Positions 1-5,148 of a DNA stretch of 8,320 nucleotides are shown here, one piece after another. The stretch's first letter is position 1. The number at the start of each line of letters is the position of its first letter. The notes under the pieces are model-generated. The model had not been told where the DNA came from. It did no database searches and saw nothing but the letters and a program-made list of their open reading frames with translations. Position numbers and translations under genes: made by a program. This DNA is from Acidobacteriaceae bacterium. GTDB lineage: Bacteria > Acidobacteriota > Terriglobia > Terriglobales > Acidobacteriaceae. Where the stretch lies: the NCBI GenBank assembly GCA_003156235.1, contig PMGP01000307.1:219-8538 (forward strand), given 5' to 3'.

Positions 1-25
1 TGGCGTAGATCGCACATTTCTTCAT
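1..25 (-). CDS. Serine site-specific recombinase, N-terminal end only
   Basis: Only eight codons are inside the window: an ATG at 25-23 followed by KKCAIYA, then the gene runs off the left edge. A start of this form (M, basic residues, then a hydrophobic-IYA stretch) is typical of the resolvase/invertase N-terminal domain, where it continues as IYARVS with the catalytic serine a few residues on. The serine itself is outside the window. The start is supported by AAGGAG at 34-39, eight bases upstream, and by an ATGA overlap with the stop of the 35-codon ORF before it. A near-consensus promoter lies at 153-181. Family knowledge: these enzymes cut and rejoin DNA through a phosphoserine link and drive mobile elements or inversions. 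With eight residues the call is plausible, not proven. Confidence 0.5.
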
Positions 26-129
26 TGGAGATGCTCCTTCACGCTGTCCAGCAGGGTTTTGGACGGGGCAATGATTGGCCGCACTTCCCTGATTTCCTCG
101 ATGGCGGCAATCTCCAATGTTATGTCCAT
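22..129 (-). CDS. 35-residue ORF translationally coupled to the recombinase
   Basis: The ORF starts with ATG at 129-127 and ends with TGA at 24-22, which overlaps the recombinase ATG (ATGA). The product begins MDITLEIAAIEEIREV and ends TLLDSVKEHLQ. It is rich in acidic residues and heptad-like hydrophobics and is probably mostly helical. No family is recognised. It sits about 17 bases after the predicted start of transcription from the promoter at 153-181, but has no strong Shine-Dalgarno sequence of its own. The overlap suggests it is a coupled leader peptide, a small regulator or partner of the recombinase, or the tail of a larger gene that was lost. An in-frame TTG start slightly upstream is also possible. 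The opposite strand has a longer open frame here without supporting signals. Confidence 0.35.
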   Translation of the reverse strand: MDITLEIAAIEEIREVRPIIAPSKTLLDSVKEHLQ

Positions 130-213
130 TACGCACAATGCCTATTAAGCATAATATACAAGGAGAGAAGTGAAAAGTCAACTGTTTTCTGTGCAATGGT
201 CATTATGCATAAT
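129..213. promoter_or_regulatory. Cluster of 12-base palindromic sites (possible operators or crossover sites)
   Basis: A perfect palindrome ATTATGCATAAT lies at 202-213. Close relatives are ATTAAGCATAAT at 143-154 (one mismatch), ATTACGCACAAT at 129-140 (two mismatches) and TTTATGTATAAT at 352-363 (two mismatches, in the second duplication unit). The sites overlap or sit beside the -10 region of the minus-strand promoter and the -10 boxes of the plus-strand promoters. Short AT-rich palindromes next to a serine recombinase gene could bind a repressor or form recombinase subsites. The sequence cannot tell these apart. Confidence 0.4.
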
Positions 214-240
214 CTCGGAATGGGCTGGAAGATGATGAAA
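147..240. repeat. Tandem direct duplication, unit 1 (decayed)
   Basis: This segment matches 294-390 at an offset of 148-150 bases. Shared blocks include the GGAGAG-AGTGAAAA block, TCAAC, GTTTTCTGTGC, a CATAAT/TATAAT hexamer and ATGGGCTGGAA followed by ATGATG. Similarity continues weakly beyond 240: both copies share CACTTTGCGC (here about 272-281), with bases missing in between in unit 1. The unit carries a promoter and the first codons of a zinc-ribbon gene. Confidence 0.65.
153..181 (-). promoter_or_regulatory. Sigma70-type promoter for the 35-codon ORF and recombinase
   Basis: Read on the minus strand, TTGACT (181-176) is followed by a 17-base spacer and TATATT (158-153). This matches the consensus at five of six bases in each box with ideal spacing. 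Transcription would start near 146-147. The -35 box lies inside a GAAAA-8-TTTTC inverted repeat (172-189), and the -10 box overlaps the palindromic site at 143-154, so repressor control is possible. In the duplicated copy at 294-337 the -35 is TTGATT, but the matching -10 is degraded to AGTGTT. Confidence 0.6.
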
Positions 241-321
241 GTCGCTGTGTGCTACTCCTCACTGGTACTATGCACTTTGCGCATACTGTCCAAAGCGCAT
301 AACACTCTCGGAGAGGAGTGA
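220..321 (+). pseudogene. Decayed copy of the zinc-ribbon gene
   Basis: The frame opens with ATG GGC TGG at 220 and gives MGWKMMKVAVCY, then unrelated residues up to TGA at 319-321 (33 residues). The first codons match the intact gene at 370 (MGWKMMRVCC). After that, about 20-25 bases covering the DICGHTW region are missing. Homology resumes at nucleotide level around TCCTC and CACTTTGCGC but in another frame. The first Cys pair is lost, so no zinc site can form. It could be a short leader peptide instead, but matching nucleotides in the wrong frame favour decay after tandem duplication. Confidence 0.5.
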
Positions 322-390
322 AAAATCAACAGTTTTCTGTGCGCGGGGCATTTTATGTATAATCCGGCCATGGGCTGGAAAATGATGCGC
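294..390. repeat. Tandem direct duplication, unit 2
   Basis: This is the second copy of the segment at 147-240. It keeps the plus-strand promoter and the start of the zinc-ribbon gene, and here the gene continues intact to 561. Differences from unit 1 are single-base changes plus two small length changes, so the duplication is not recent. Confidence 0.65.
358..369 (+). promoter_or_regulatory. -10 box placed for a leaderless zinc-ribbon transcript
   Basis: A perfect TATAAT lies at 358-363, followed by six bases and then ATG at 370. Unit 1 has CATAAT at 208-213, again followed by six bases and ATG at 220. Transcription from these boxes would begin at or next to the ATG, giving an mRNA with no room for a Shine-Dalgarno sequence. 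No good -35 box is visible at 16-18 bases upstream; the conserved GTTTTCTGTGC block occupies that place. Confidence 0.4.
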
Positions 391-561
391 GTATGTTGCT
401 GTGATATTTGCGGCCACACTTGGATTTCCTCCGTGCCGCATCCGACACTTTGCGCCTCCAAGAAGTGCCGGAGCACATTGTGGGACAAGGGCGGGGTCGA
501 TGGACGCACGAAAGAGGCGCGGAGCAAGAAGAAGCGCAGCCTGAAAACGCCGAAGCCGTAG
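370..561 (+). CDS. Small zinc-ribbon protein with basic tail
   Basis: The product is 63 residues. The first part, RVCCCDICGHTW, has a CxxC knuckle (C11, C14), and the second, LCASKKCRSTLWD, has a Cx4C knuckle. Together these fit a known pattern of small zinc-ribbon proteins, with a Trp after each knuckle. The last 20 or so residues are strongly basic (KEARSKKKRS), as expected for nucleic-acid contact. The start at 370 follows the TATAAT box by six bases and is conserved in the decayed upstream copy. ATG at 382 or 385 is the alternative start, with weak GGA upstream. The function is unknown; such proteins are common near mobile genes. It is transcribed away from the recombinase and is the only convincing plus-strand gene in the window. 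Confidence 0.6.
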   Translation: MGWKMMRVCCCDICGHTWISSVPHPTLCASKKCRSTLWDKGGVDGRTKEARSKKKRSLKTPKP

Positions 562-857
562 GTTAGTCGTTTGGTAAGCGGTTGACTGTCCGAGGTGCCC
601 TTCTCGTAAACTACCGCCAAGCCTCAAGCTTTGCCAACGCCTCACAATTTGTGGAGACGATTACCGAAACGCCGAGGTCGCCGGTGTGGCGCACAAGCTT
701 GACCCCATGGATGTCTGCTGTGGGAGGAGAAAAGAGTTCCGGCACACTAGAGTATACCGGCGAGACACTGTTTATGGCTTGTATTTTCTAACTATTCAAC
801 TGGTACAAAAACCGGGCAGACCACCCCTCGGCAGAACCGGGGGCTCTCCTTCGCAGA
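562..857. other. Gene-free stretch between zinc-ribbon gene and membrane-protein gene
   Basis: About 296 bases lie between two converging genes. Open frames on both strands are short, lack ribosome sites and resemble no family known to me. The segment holds the possible terminator at 807-843. The string TGGTACAAAAACCGG at 801-815 has the look of an insertion-sequence end, but no partner copy or transposase is present. Confidence 0.5.
807..843 (-). terminator. Weak terminator candidate after the membrane-protein gene
   Basis: On the minus strand, CCCC (843-840) pairs with GGGG (827-824) and CGG pairs with CCG inside, with one bulged base and the five-base loop TTCTG. A run of five T follows at 811-807. 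The T-run is about 12 bases from the stem, which is farther than in a classic intrinsic terminator. It lies 15-50 bases after the stop codon at 858. Confidence 0.3.
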
Positions 858-2600
858 CTAGGGTTGTAACTTGACCTGTCCAAGCGGACAGACCGTTTTG
901 CCGTCAGCTAAAATGGCATAGGCAGCAATGATCCTCGAAGTAGGCTCTGCATGGAAGTAGCCTGACCATCTCGTGGCGAGCATCGTCGGATTGTGGAAAT
1001 ACGCCGCGACGTTAGCCTGTGGTTCAACTCCATCTGCTAGACCAATTATAATGCCTCTATCATCAGCAAGAACGATGGTCGCAGGCCCGTGACTCTCGTT
1101 TCGCAGCCAACTCCATCCGAATACTGTGCCTTTCTGTTCTGCCGTGTCTTCCAGCGGCTTTAATCCCTCGATCGAACCAGAACATTCTTGAGCCGAAGTA
1201 CCCACGAAGAGAGTACTCAAGGATTCACCTCTGGCAGTGAACAGTCGATCGGCAAAGAACGAAAGATGATTCTCCCGGAGAAAGGGCGCGTAACGGCGAA
1301 CCAAATCAGGCCTGACGGAAAACAACTGACCATATACCTTGTCAGTCGCCTCGAAGGCCAGGGCAATACCATTGTCGTTGATCTGCTTGCTAAGCCTTGC
1401 GTAGTGTTTTATGGGCAGTCGCTGGGCTGGCAAAACGAAAATGGCAATGAAAAGAACTGCAAGAATCGGGGTGCCCAAAGAACGACCAATGTCGCCCGCT
1501 TTTCCATTCCACCAGGAAAAACCAAGACCGAGGATGGACGCCCAGAAGATCAAGGCCGGTGTTCGGTAGCGAATGGCTGCCGCTTCATCGAGGCCGTAAT
1601 TAAGACGCCCGAGGGCGGCAATAAAAGCAGTCGTCACGATGAACAGGGCCATATAGACGAAAAAAGCGCGCAACTTCCAGAAATCCGATCGTGCGCGGAT
1701 ATAAAGAGCGAAGCCGATTGCGGCAATGGAAAGTGAACAAAGCCCGAGGATGCCAGCTAAAGGAAATGGCTTCGAGCTTAACACACTGGCGAGAAACGTA
1801 AAAGTAAACGCTGCGACACTTACCGGATGCGTCAGAGAAGCCCACGGGTTAGCGCTCTGGGGCGGTGAGTAGTATCCGATAAAGTAAAATACCCACATAG
1901 CAACGCCCGCGATGGTAGCCGTGCAAAGTGTTCTGAGCGACCCACGTTCGATGAAACAAATAAGTACCAGAACAGGCCAGATCAACAGCCCGCTACCCAG
2001 CGATAGCGTTCCGCAGGCAGCCGCGACAAGTCCAAGGGACATCGCCACCCAGTTGCCTCCAGGTGTCTCACAGTGGCGCAGGATTAGGAAGATCGAGACC
2101 GAGGCCATAAAAAAGACTAACGGAAATTGGACTTGGAAGGGTAGGACAAAGTTTTCGATCTGTGATGAAGAGAACATCATACTGAAAACCAAAGCTGCAT
2201 ACGCGAGCTTGGAAGCCAGATCGTTCTTTCCGACTCGCCAGAACGCAAAGCAGAGCAGTAGCGCTTCGCTTGCCTGAAAAAGGAAGCTACAGAAGATGGT
2301 AAAAACTCCTCGAAAGTGAAAATACTTCAGGTCAATCCAGAGAATCAGCCGAGGCAGTACGAGTCGGTGCTCACTATGTTGGGCCCACAAGAAGTTGAGC
2401 CCAATATGATGACTTTTGAACTCGGACATGTCCTTGACAAACCACCACACATCGCCACTAGGAACGGCGGAATAAAAACAACAAACGGAATAAATAGTGA
2501 TAAGAATGATATAGATACTCAAGATCCAGGCCAACGCAGTTGCCAACATACCTACGAGGCGTGTAAATCGAAATGTCCTGAGATTACAATTACACTTCAT
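858..2600 (-). CDS. Polytopic membrane protein, likely GT-C type glycosyltransferase
   Basis: The product is 580 residues. About eleven hydrophobic segments can be seen, at roughly 18-40, 98-118, 127-147, 158-175, 186-217 (two), 226-243, 259-275, 280-300, 309-330, 348-364 and 376-391. They are followed by a soluble C-terminal part of about 180 residues. The first loop (41-97) has GD (49-50), then WAQHSEHR (72-79) and LPR. An acidic/His-Arg motif in the first loop is the usual place for the active site of GT-C enzymes, which use polyprenyl-phosphate sugars. The tail (about 470-580) has a GWSWL block and an IVLADDRGIIIGLAD block like a small beta domain, probably outside the cytoplasm. Start: ATG 2600 has a weak ribosome site; M18 is an alternative. 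Neighbouring sugar genes support a glycan role, but the exact function is unknown. Other polytopic surface-polysaccharide proteins remain possible. Confidence 0.75.
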   Translation of the reverse strand: MKCNCNLRTFRFTRLVGMLATALAWILSIYIILITIYSVCCFYSAVPSGDVWWFVKDMSEFKSHHIGLNFLWAQHSEHRLVLPRLILWIDLKYFHFRGVFTIFCSFLFQASEALLLCFAFWRVGKNDLASKLAYAALVFSMMFSSSQIENFVLPFQVQFPLVFFMASVSIFLILRHCETPGGNWVAMSLGLVAAACGTLSLGSGLLIWPVLVLICFIERGSLRTLCTATIAGVAMWVFYFIGYYSPPQSANPWASLTHPVSVAAFTFTFLASVLSSKPFPLAGILGLCSLSIAAIGFALYIRARSDFWKLRAFFVYMALFIVTTAFIAALGRLNYGLDEAAAIRYRTPALIFWASILGLGFSWWNGKAGDIGRSLGTPILAVLFIAIFVLPAQRLPIKHYARLSKQINDNGIALAFEATDKVYGQLFSVRPDLVRRYAPFLRENHLSFFADRLFTARGESLSTLFVGTSAQECSGSIEGLKPLEDTAEQKGTVFGWSWLRNESHGPATIVLADDRGIIIGLADGVEPQANVAAYFHNPTMLATRWSGYFHAEPTSRIIAAYAILADGKTVCPLGQVKLQP

Positions 2601-2625
2601 CTTTGGGTGACCACTTCAGCAGATA

Positions 2626-2634
2626 ATTCTAGCA
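2626..2634 (-). promoter_or_regulatory. Extended -10 candidate for the membrane-protein gene
   Basis: On the minus strand, TGC TAGAAT (2634-2626) is an extended -10 element ending 25 bases before the ATG at 2600. No -35 box is visible at the right distance. A second option, TTGTGA-15-TACTAT, lies just upstream with a short spacer. Either would make this gene independent of the sugar cassette, which ends more than 600 bases upstream. Confidence 0.3.
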
Positions 2635-2851
2635 CCAATAGTACTACGCGAGCATGCTTCACAAGCCATATGATTTTGTCTACTTGATTTAGCCCCTTTT
2701 GATCGTCTGAATTATCCCCACCCAGGGTTTGTGTTTGGTTCTTCCGCTCTGGCCTTGGCGAAAGGAGCCGGTAGGGAGACTGGAGCCCAGGGCAGAACGG
2801 AGCGCCGCCGTTGCTCCTCATCCAAGGAGGCTATCTCCGCCGTAGGTCAGG
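2635..2851. other. Gene-free stretch upstream of the membrane-protein gene
   Basis: No open frame here has a ribosome site or a recognisable product on either strand. A small stem (CTCCT / AGGAG, about 2816-2830) lacks a T-run and is not called a terminator. With the broken gene at 2852-3199, more than 600 bases separate two otherwise dense gene groups, as at a recombination joint. Confidence 0.45.
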
Positions 2852-3199
2852 TTAGAAGGCGGCTTTGGGCAGCTTCTCCTCTTTGTGGAAGACGTGCTCG
2901 AAAGGTAGCTTCTCTTTTGCTCGCCACTTTTCGATCCCAAATCCACCAGGGACTTCGGTCGGATTGGCGCGCCCAGACATTCGAGCCGGAAACTTCGGAC
3001 AGTCCGCTCGCGACCAGTTGCCTGCCTTCTTCGTGGCACTCCTCGGCCATGCAGCCAATCTCCAGTGCTCGCTGGAACGCTGTTGAGCGATCCTCACTCA
3101 AAAAGATATAGACCACATCCTTCCACTCGCGGAGTCCATCGGCGCTCTCGACCATCACGCTCAACGCAGTTGTGCGTGATACCAGTACCTGCCGTTCAT
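2852..3199 (-). pseudogene. Broken small cytoplasmic gene, DUF4288-like
   Basis: A strong ribosome site AGGAGG (3206-3211) lies six bases before ATG 3199. The start frame gives MNGRYWYHAQLR and then TGA at 3163-3161. The protein plainly continues in the next frame: LSVMVES, then VVYIFLSED, AFQRALEIGCMAEE and on to about 2990. From about 2950 it is back in the original frame: FGIEKW, KLPFEHVF, ending KAAF with TAA at 2852. The order WY-AQLR, an ALE-G--EE helix, a G-E-W turn and an FEH-F end resembles DUF4288-type proteins, some of which are thought to act as immunity proteins. The 348-base span is divisible by three, so the two shifts cancel. An assembly error or programmed frameshifting cannot be excluded. 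It lies 57 bases after the glycosyltransferase stop. Confidence 0.5.
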
Positions 3200-3205
3200 G
3201 CCTTG

Positions 3206-3211
3206 CCTCCT
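3206..3211 (-). promoter_or_regulatory. Consensus ribosome binding site of the broken gene
   Basis: AGGAGG on the minus strand, six bases before ATG 3199. This perfect site places the true start of the DUF4288-like gene and shows that the short 12-codon frame after it is the beginning of a real gene. Confidence 0.6.
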
Positions 3212-3255
3212 TTCTGCGCCAGTGTTCTGCGGAAGCGGTAGGATTCGTTGCCGGT

Positions 3256-3963
3256 TTAGCGTGACTTGCTCCGAAATGCGTAGAAATACCAGTGCAGATA
3301 GCCCGGAAGCCATTTCCAAAATCGGAAACGCGATTGACCGGAAGTTCGATCATGCCATGTTGAGGGCACTTCGGTAATACTGTACCCCGCCAGAAATGCC
3401 TTCACTGTCAGTTCAAGACTGAATTCGAATCCACCCTTGCTCTCAACAGTAAACGACCTCACCATCGCACGATCATAAATCTTAAAGGCATTGGTGGCGT
3501 CATGGGTTGGCAGGCCACGCAGTAGAAACAAAGAGGTTCCCCCCATGCGCGAGAGCAACTGCTTGAAGAAAGGTCCACCGATCAGCCGCCCTCCTTCCAT
3601 GTAACGGCTGCCCGCAACCACATGCCAGCCATCAGCGTAAAGCGCTAGCATACGGTCAACCTGCGCCAGATCGTCAGAAAGATCAGCCATGAGGACAAGC
3701 ACTGCGCCGTCAGTCGCTATATCGAATCCGGTAAGGATCGCCCCCACAACACCAGTCCCGTGCTGATTCTTCGCGAGCGTGAGCCGCTGCTCACCGGCGG
3801 CGATAATGTCTTTAACCACGGGGACGGTATTATCCTCGTCGAAGTCATAAACCATAATCGCGCTGAAACTGGAACGGATGTAGCTACACATCTCTGACCA
3901 AAGTGCAGGAAACTTCGCGCCTTCGTTGTAAGCAGGAATCACGACAGTCATATGTGTGCCCAC
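3256..3963 (-). CDS. Family 2 glycosyltransferase, polyprenyl-phosphate sugar synthase type
   Basis: The product is 235 residues from GTG 3963. The GT-A fold opens with MTVVIPAYNEG (5-15), then MVYDFDEDNTVP (37-48), which corresponds to the nucleotide-binding acidic motif. MADLSDD (92-98) stands where the metal-binding DxD is found, followed by GSRYMEGG (118-125), the DATNAFK block (155-161) and a basic, aromatic C-terminus. This layout fits the dolichol/polyprenyl-phosphate mannose synthase branch, which loads a sugar on a lipid carrier at the cytoplasmic face. There are no membrane helices, so it is peripheral. Start: GTG 3963 has AGGAG (3970-3974) six bases upstream. The open frame extends to a TTG at 4104, but those residues look unconserved and lack a good ribosome site. 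ATG 3951 is too far from the AGGAG. It follows the epimerase gene by 121 bases. Confidence 0.85.
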   Translation of the reverse strand: MGTHMTVVIPAYNEGAKFPALWSEMCSYIRSSFSAIMVYDFDEDNTVPVVKDIIAAGEQRLTLAKNQHGTGVVGAILTGFDIATDGAVLVLMADLSDDLAQVDRMLALYADGWHVVAGSRYMEGGRLIGGPFFKQLLSRMGGTSLFLLRGLPTHDATNAFKIYDRAMVRSFTVESKGGFEFSLELTVKAFLAGYSITEVPSTWHDRTSGQSRFRFWKWLPGYLHWYFYAFRSKSR

Positions 3964-4084
3964 ACCGCTCTCCTGAACAAATTCGGAGTTACTCCCCTGT
4001 CTGTGCTGTGAAGACCGTTGGAACGAAGGCCTGATCGACAAGCGAAAAACAACTGCCCAACCGGGGCAAAAGGACAGAAAAGCT

Positions 4085-5107
4085 TCAGATCGTGCCGATT
4101 TCAATTTGCTCCGTGATCCACGGGATCACCTCATCCAGAATGTCCGACAACGAGGTTGTCGCCCGGAATCCTAACATGCGCGATGCTTTCTCAGTCACAG
4201 GCGAACGCACCTGCACGTCATATTGGAAAGCCTTGTCGCTCACGTAATCAAAAGGCTTGCGCGAGCCATGAATTTTGCGCCACACCAATTCTGCGAGTTC
4301 ATGTACCGTCATGCGGACCGGTGAAGACAAATTGAAGTCCTGGTTTGTCGCTACTGGATGCTCGATACACAGCCGGATACCACGCGCCAGATCCCCACCA
4401 TACGTGTAGTGACGAACCTGGTTGCCACTTCCCAGAATGTGAAGAGGGTCCTGTCCCTTAAGCACCTTCTGCACAAGATCAGGCACTACATGCGACATGG
4501 CAAGCCGGATGTTTCCGCTCATGATCTCCCGTTCACAGATAGCGCGCTTTTCGCCAATTCCGACGCAATTAAACGGTCGCACAATTGTATACGGAAGCTT
4601 GTACTGCTCGTGGGCACCTTGAACGAAGTACTCTGACGCTAACTTTTGGAACCCGTACGTCGATCTAGGCGGAGGGTAGCGGCGTTCAGCGCCCTCCGGC
4701 GTTGGAAACTCGTTGGTGCTTTCGTACACCATGCTGGATGAAAGAACAGTAATCTTTTGTAGCTTACAGTGCTTGTATGCCCAAATTGCGGCATCGAGTG
4801 AAGCGGCAGTTATCCGTTCGTTTTCCGCTAGCAGGTCGTAGGCATACTCGTGGAAATAAGAGATGCCGCCGATCATTGCCGCCGCAGCAACGAAATAATC
4901 GCAATCCGATATCAAATCTTTCAGCAACTCGACATTCTTGGCATCCCCCTCGATGAGCTTGAAGCGCGGATTGTTATCGTACGATTTGTTGGTTTTCCCG
5001 TATTTGCTGAAGTTATCCACCCCGACGACTTCATGGCCAGCTTCAAGCAGTTCCTGGATAAGATACCCGCTGATAAATCCCGACGCACCAGTCAGAAGAA
5101 TCTTCAT
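4085..5107 (-). CDS. NAD-dependent nucleotide-sugar epimerase/dehydratase (extended SDR)
   Basis: The product is 340 residues. The Rossmann nucleotide loop TGASGFIS is at 6-13, with Asp31 after the second strand (VVGVDNFSK), which is typical of NAD binding. GDAKN (55-59) would contact the adenine. SSSMVY (123-128) holds the catalytic Ser, and YGFQK (151-155) is the YxxxK pair. RPFN (177-180) and VRHYTYGGDLARGI (231-244) are substrate and C-terminal landmarks of extended SDRs. The third Gly of GxxGxxG is Ser13. The family changes C4 or nearby carbons of UDP-, GDP- or dTDP-sugars. After a sugar dehydrogenase, a uronic acid epimerase or decarboxylase role is attractive, but the substrate cannot be read. 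Start: ATG 5107 fits the fold exactly, with GAGAGG about 12 bases upstream; the frame is open to 5260 but those residues overlap the dehydrogenase end. It sits 41 bases after that gene. Confidence 0.87.
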   Translation of the reverse strand: MKILLTGASGFISGYLIQELLEAGHEVVGVDNFSKYGKTNKSYDNNPRFKLIEGDAKNVELLKDLISDCDYFVAAAAMIGGISYFHEYAYDLLAENERITAASLDAAIWAYKHCKLQKITVLSSSMVYESTNEFPTPEGAERRYPPPRSTYGFQKLASEYFVQGAHEQYKLPYTIVRPFNCVGIGEKRAICEREIMSGNIRLAMSHVVPDLVQKVLKGQDPLHILGSGNQVRHYTYGGDLARGIRLCIEHPVATNQDFNLSSPVRMTVHELAELVWRKIHGSRKPFDYVSDKAFQYDVQVRSPVTEKASRMLGFRATTSLSDILDEVIPWITEQIEIGTI

Positions 5108-5148
5108 TATTTGTTGTTGCCTCTCGCCGACGCTGATATCTTGGTGAA

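Noticed and set aside
25..321. 98-codon open frame on the plus strand
   Set aside because: Its first two thirds lie antisense to the 35-codon ORF and promoter and show no family or ribosome site. Only the last 33 codons (from 220) are related to a gene, and they are annotated as a decayed zinc-ribbon copy.
252..645. Two minus-strand frames of about 120 codons opposite the zinc-ribbon gene
   Set aside because: They are mirror frames of the duplicated region and the zinc-ribbon gene, with low-complexity Arg/Ser/Leu composition and no ribosome sites.
801..815. TGGTACAAAAACCGG as a possible insertion-sequence end
   Set aside because: It looks like an IS terminus, but there is no second end, target duplication or transposase in the window, so no element can be drawn.
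1188..1736. 182-codon plus-strand frame inside the membrane-protein gene
   Set aside because: It is a hydrophilic mirror of the transmembrane coding sequence with no start signal; the minus-strand gene explains the region.
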